Source: Lachnospiraceae bacterium UBA7060 | Lineage (GTDB): Bacteria > Bacillota > Clostridia > Lachnospirales > Lachnospiraceae | Assembly: GCA_002493835.1 (NCBI GenBank) | Contig: DLAA01000173.1 | Location: forward strand, 1-35,093 | Reading direction: 5' to 3' | DNA length: 35,093 nt | In this document: one piece after another, positions 33,575-35,093 of the stretch | Layout: every line of letters starts with the position of its first letter | Numbering within the stretch: position 1 is the stretch's first letter | Made by a program: the position numbers and the translations under genes | The notes under the pieces: generated by a model | Told to the model about the DNA's origin: nothing | The model's input: only the letters and a program-made list of their open reading frames with translations | Database searches by the model: none

Positions 33575-35093
33575 ATGCTGACCATGGGGAAACCGATTCA
33601 AGTAAAGAGCGCAAGGCCTGTGGGAATGCTGGGAGATATGTTCGGGGAGAGAATCCGGGGAAATTATGAGCAGATGCAGGGATATATGAGTCCCGCAGAT
33701 ATGCTGCATTTTTTGTCGGTGCCGCCGGAAGTGTATATGGCAGGGGCGGTAATGACGCCCCCGATTTATCAGCAGAATAGAACAGAGATACCAAATATAA
33801 AGTTATCGCTGGTGAACAACGTGTTGAACCGCATTTTGGTATTTGGGCATATAGAGCTTAGTTATCAGGACAGGGTCTTTGTGGAAAACACTTTGAAGAA
33901 GCTCGGTGTGACGGATGTGCAGGAATTTATGCGTCAGGTGCAGATGATGAAGGAGGAGACAGAAAATGTCAGAGAGCTTCTCTTTCTCTACGAATCAGGG
34001 CAGGATATGATCCGCCTTATGCAGGAATACCACAAAGACTATTCGCAGGAGCAAAAGAGGAAAGAGGCGGGGGAGGAGACAAAGGCAGAGGAAGCTGTCC
34101 GCAGTCTGTCTGTCAGCGTGTTAAACCGCCTGCACATCGCTGCTATCTATCGGGAACTCAACAGCTATGCCGTCCGCAGCTTCGCAGGCAGGGTAGTACT
34201 GGACCGCAGGGAGATGGCATTTAGCGAACAGGATATGGCAGCCTCTTATCTTTCTCTAAATGAGTACAGGAGCCGGATTTTTGCACAGGAACAAAATCTG
34301 GTCTACAACCAGCCCAACATATATGAGGCGGGAGATGCCAGTCAAGCGGATGTGACTTACGAACAGATTGTGAATAGGCTTTTGCAGGCGTCGCTTTTCA
34401 ATGCGATCAGTCAGATCTTTCATAATCGCTACAGGGAGCTCACGCAGCACGCTGACTGGAGGCATGAGTTTATGGATGTTCTTCATGTGTCCGCCCGCAA
34501 CACCTTTCAGAGATTTAAAAGCCTCCATAACAGGATCTTCTTTGCCGTACAGGAGAAGGATAAATACCATCGACTGGTACGGGATTTTGAGAGACAGGAG
34601 ATCCATTTCCTGAGAACCCTTTTGGCAGATCAGACACAGGTGATAAACAATATGCCGCACGCTGTATTGTCTGAGAAAGAGGCGGTACAGTATCGGACAG
34701 AGTTTATGGAAGCCTATGAGGGAGACACGAATATCGATGCCGTGCGGCAGGAGACTGTATGGCTGCAGGAAAATCCGCCGCAGCATTTGGAGGAGTTTTA
34801 CAAGGAGCGGGAGGAAGAAATCAGAAGACAGTTGGACAGTATCAACCAACAAAACAAAGAACGGATGGAACGCCTGTTAGCATATACGAGCCGGATAGAG
34901 GAACCGGAGAAACTTCGAATCAACCGTGAACGGGCAAAGACCGATGCGCTCAGGGTGCTTGGTGAGCCAAAGCAGGTCATGCTGGAGTATCTGGAGCGGG
35001 AGACGGAGAGCTCAGAGGAGACAAAACAAGAGACAGAGAAACTGCGGGAGATTCTGGGAGATGAGACGATACAGGTGTTTGAGACCATTCGCG
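33575..35093 (+). CDS. Long helical protein of the injection cluster, cut by window edge
   Basis: An uninterrupted frame runs from ATG 33575 to the end of the window (at least 506 codons, no stop). GGAAGGAA lies 6 nt upstream. The protein is rich in Glu, Gln and Arg, mainly helical, with coiled-coil-like stretches around residues 115-185 and 400-500 (KEREEEIRRQLDSINQQNKE). It begins MLTMGKPIQVKSARPVGMLG. I do not recognise a family. In other clusters this place is taken by LysM/spike or baseplate genes, so it may be a system-specific structural or tape-measure-like part, but that is only positional. Confidence 0.7.
   Translation, partial: MLTMGKPIQVKSARPVGMLGDMFGERIRGNYEQMQGYMSPADMLHFLSVPPEVYMAGAVMTPPIYQQNRTEIPNIKLSLVNNVLNRILVFGHIELSYQDRVFVENTLKKLGVTDVQEFMRQVQMMKEETENVRELLFLYESGQDMIRLMQEYHKDYSQEQKRKEAGEETKAEEAVRSLSVSVLNRLHIAAIYRELNSYAVRSFAGRVVLDRREMAFSEQDMAASYLSLNEYRSRIFAQEQNLVYNQPNIYEAGDASQADVTYEQIVNRLLQASLFNAISQIFHNRYRELTQHADWRHEFMDVLHVSARNTFQRFKSLHNRIFFAVQEKDKYHRLVRDFERQEIHFLRTLLADQTQVINNMPHAVLSEKEAVQYRTEFMEAYEGDTNIDAVRQETVWLQENPPQHLEEFYKEREEEIRRQLDSINQQNKERMERLLAYTSRIEEPEKLRINRERAKTDALRVLGEPKQVMLEYLERETESSEETKQETEKLREILGDETIQVFETIR

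Noticed and set aside
1..35093. CRISPR arrays, tRNA or rRNA genes, transposase genes
   Set aside because: No regularly spaced repeats, cloverleaf tRNA sequence, rRNA segments or transposase-like proteins were seen.

Overview
The window is bacterial and fits a Gram-positive Clostridia genome, probably Lachnospiraceae. The evidence is the housekeeping order rpmF-plsX-acpP-rnc-smc-ftsY on one strand, strong AGGAGG-type ribosome sites, the standard code, and accessory families common there (YitT/DUF2179, GH25 lysozyme, PocR-domain chemoreceptor, LytS-like kinase with a SARP-type regulator). Assignments come from reading the sequence; no database search was possible.

Layout. (1) 32-9145: core genes for ribosomal protein L32, phospholipid and fatty acid synthesis (PlsX, ACP), RNase III, SMC, FtsY, then threonine ammonia-lyase and a YitT-type membrane protein. 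(2) 9173-11051: a membrane-anchored GH25 lysozyme and a DUF1905 plus C39-like cysteine-peptidase fusion, closed by a good terminator. (3) 11165-11938 (minus strand): a soluble PocR-type chemoreceptor. (4) 11939-12337: no gene, but a compact structured element (three-way-junction fold followed by a terminator-like hairpin), then a sensor kinase and response regulator (12338-14493). (5) 14527-17837: a surface Ig-like protein translationally coupled to a kinase-like ATPase with no visible phospho-acceptor histidine, followed by an OmpR-type regulator whose receiver domain has lost about 34 residues. (6) 17988 to the right edge: one long collinear gene cluster for a contractile injection system.

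The injection-system cluster is the main discovery. Its second half carries recognisable phage-tail-like parts: a DUF4255 (Pvc16/Afp16-like) cap protein, a DUF4280 PAAR-like tip, a sheath, a gp19-type tube, a tail-assembly protein, a DUF6760-like small protein, a second tube-like protein and a long unknown protein that runs off the window. Its first half is unlike the canonical Afp/PVC particle. It holds a CIS-associated protein with an LTxxDFxxEQ signature, a single-pass membrane protein, a membrane protein with a degenerate class III cyclase domain, a membrane-anchored MORN-repeat protein, a secreted TolC-like coiled-coil protein and a large secreted stalk-domain protein. This suggests an envelope-attached contractile machine of a single-membrane bacterium, under unusual signalling control.

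Two details need checking against reads and relatives. The sheath gene has an in-frame TAA exactly where a lysine would be expected. The tail-assembly gene and the DUF6760-like gene overlap in a -1 relationship across an A AAT TTT heptamer, which suggests a programmed frameshift like that of phage tail chaperones. An 11-bp-spaced direct repeat next to an extended -10 promoter just upstream of 17988 is a candidate operator for the neighbouring OmpR-like regulator.
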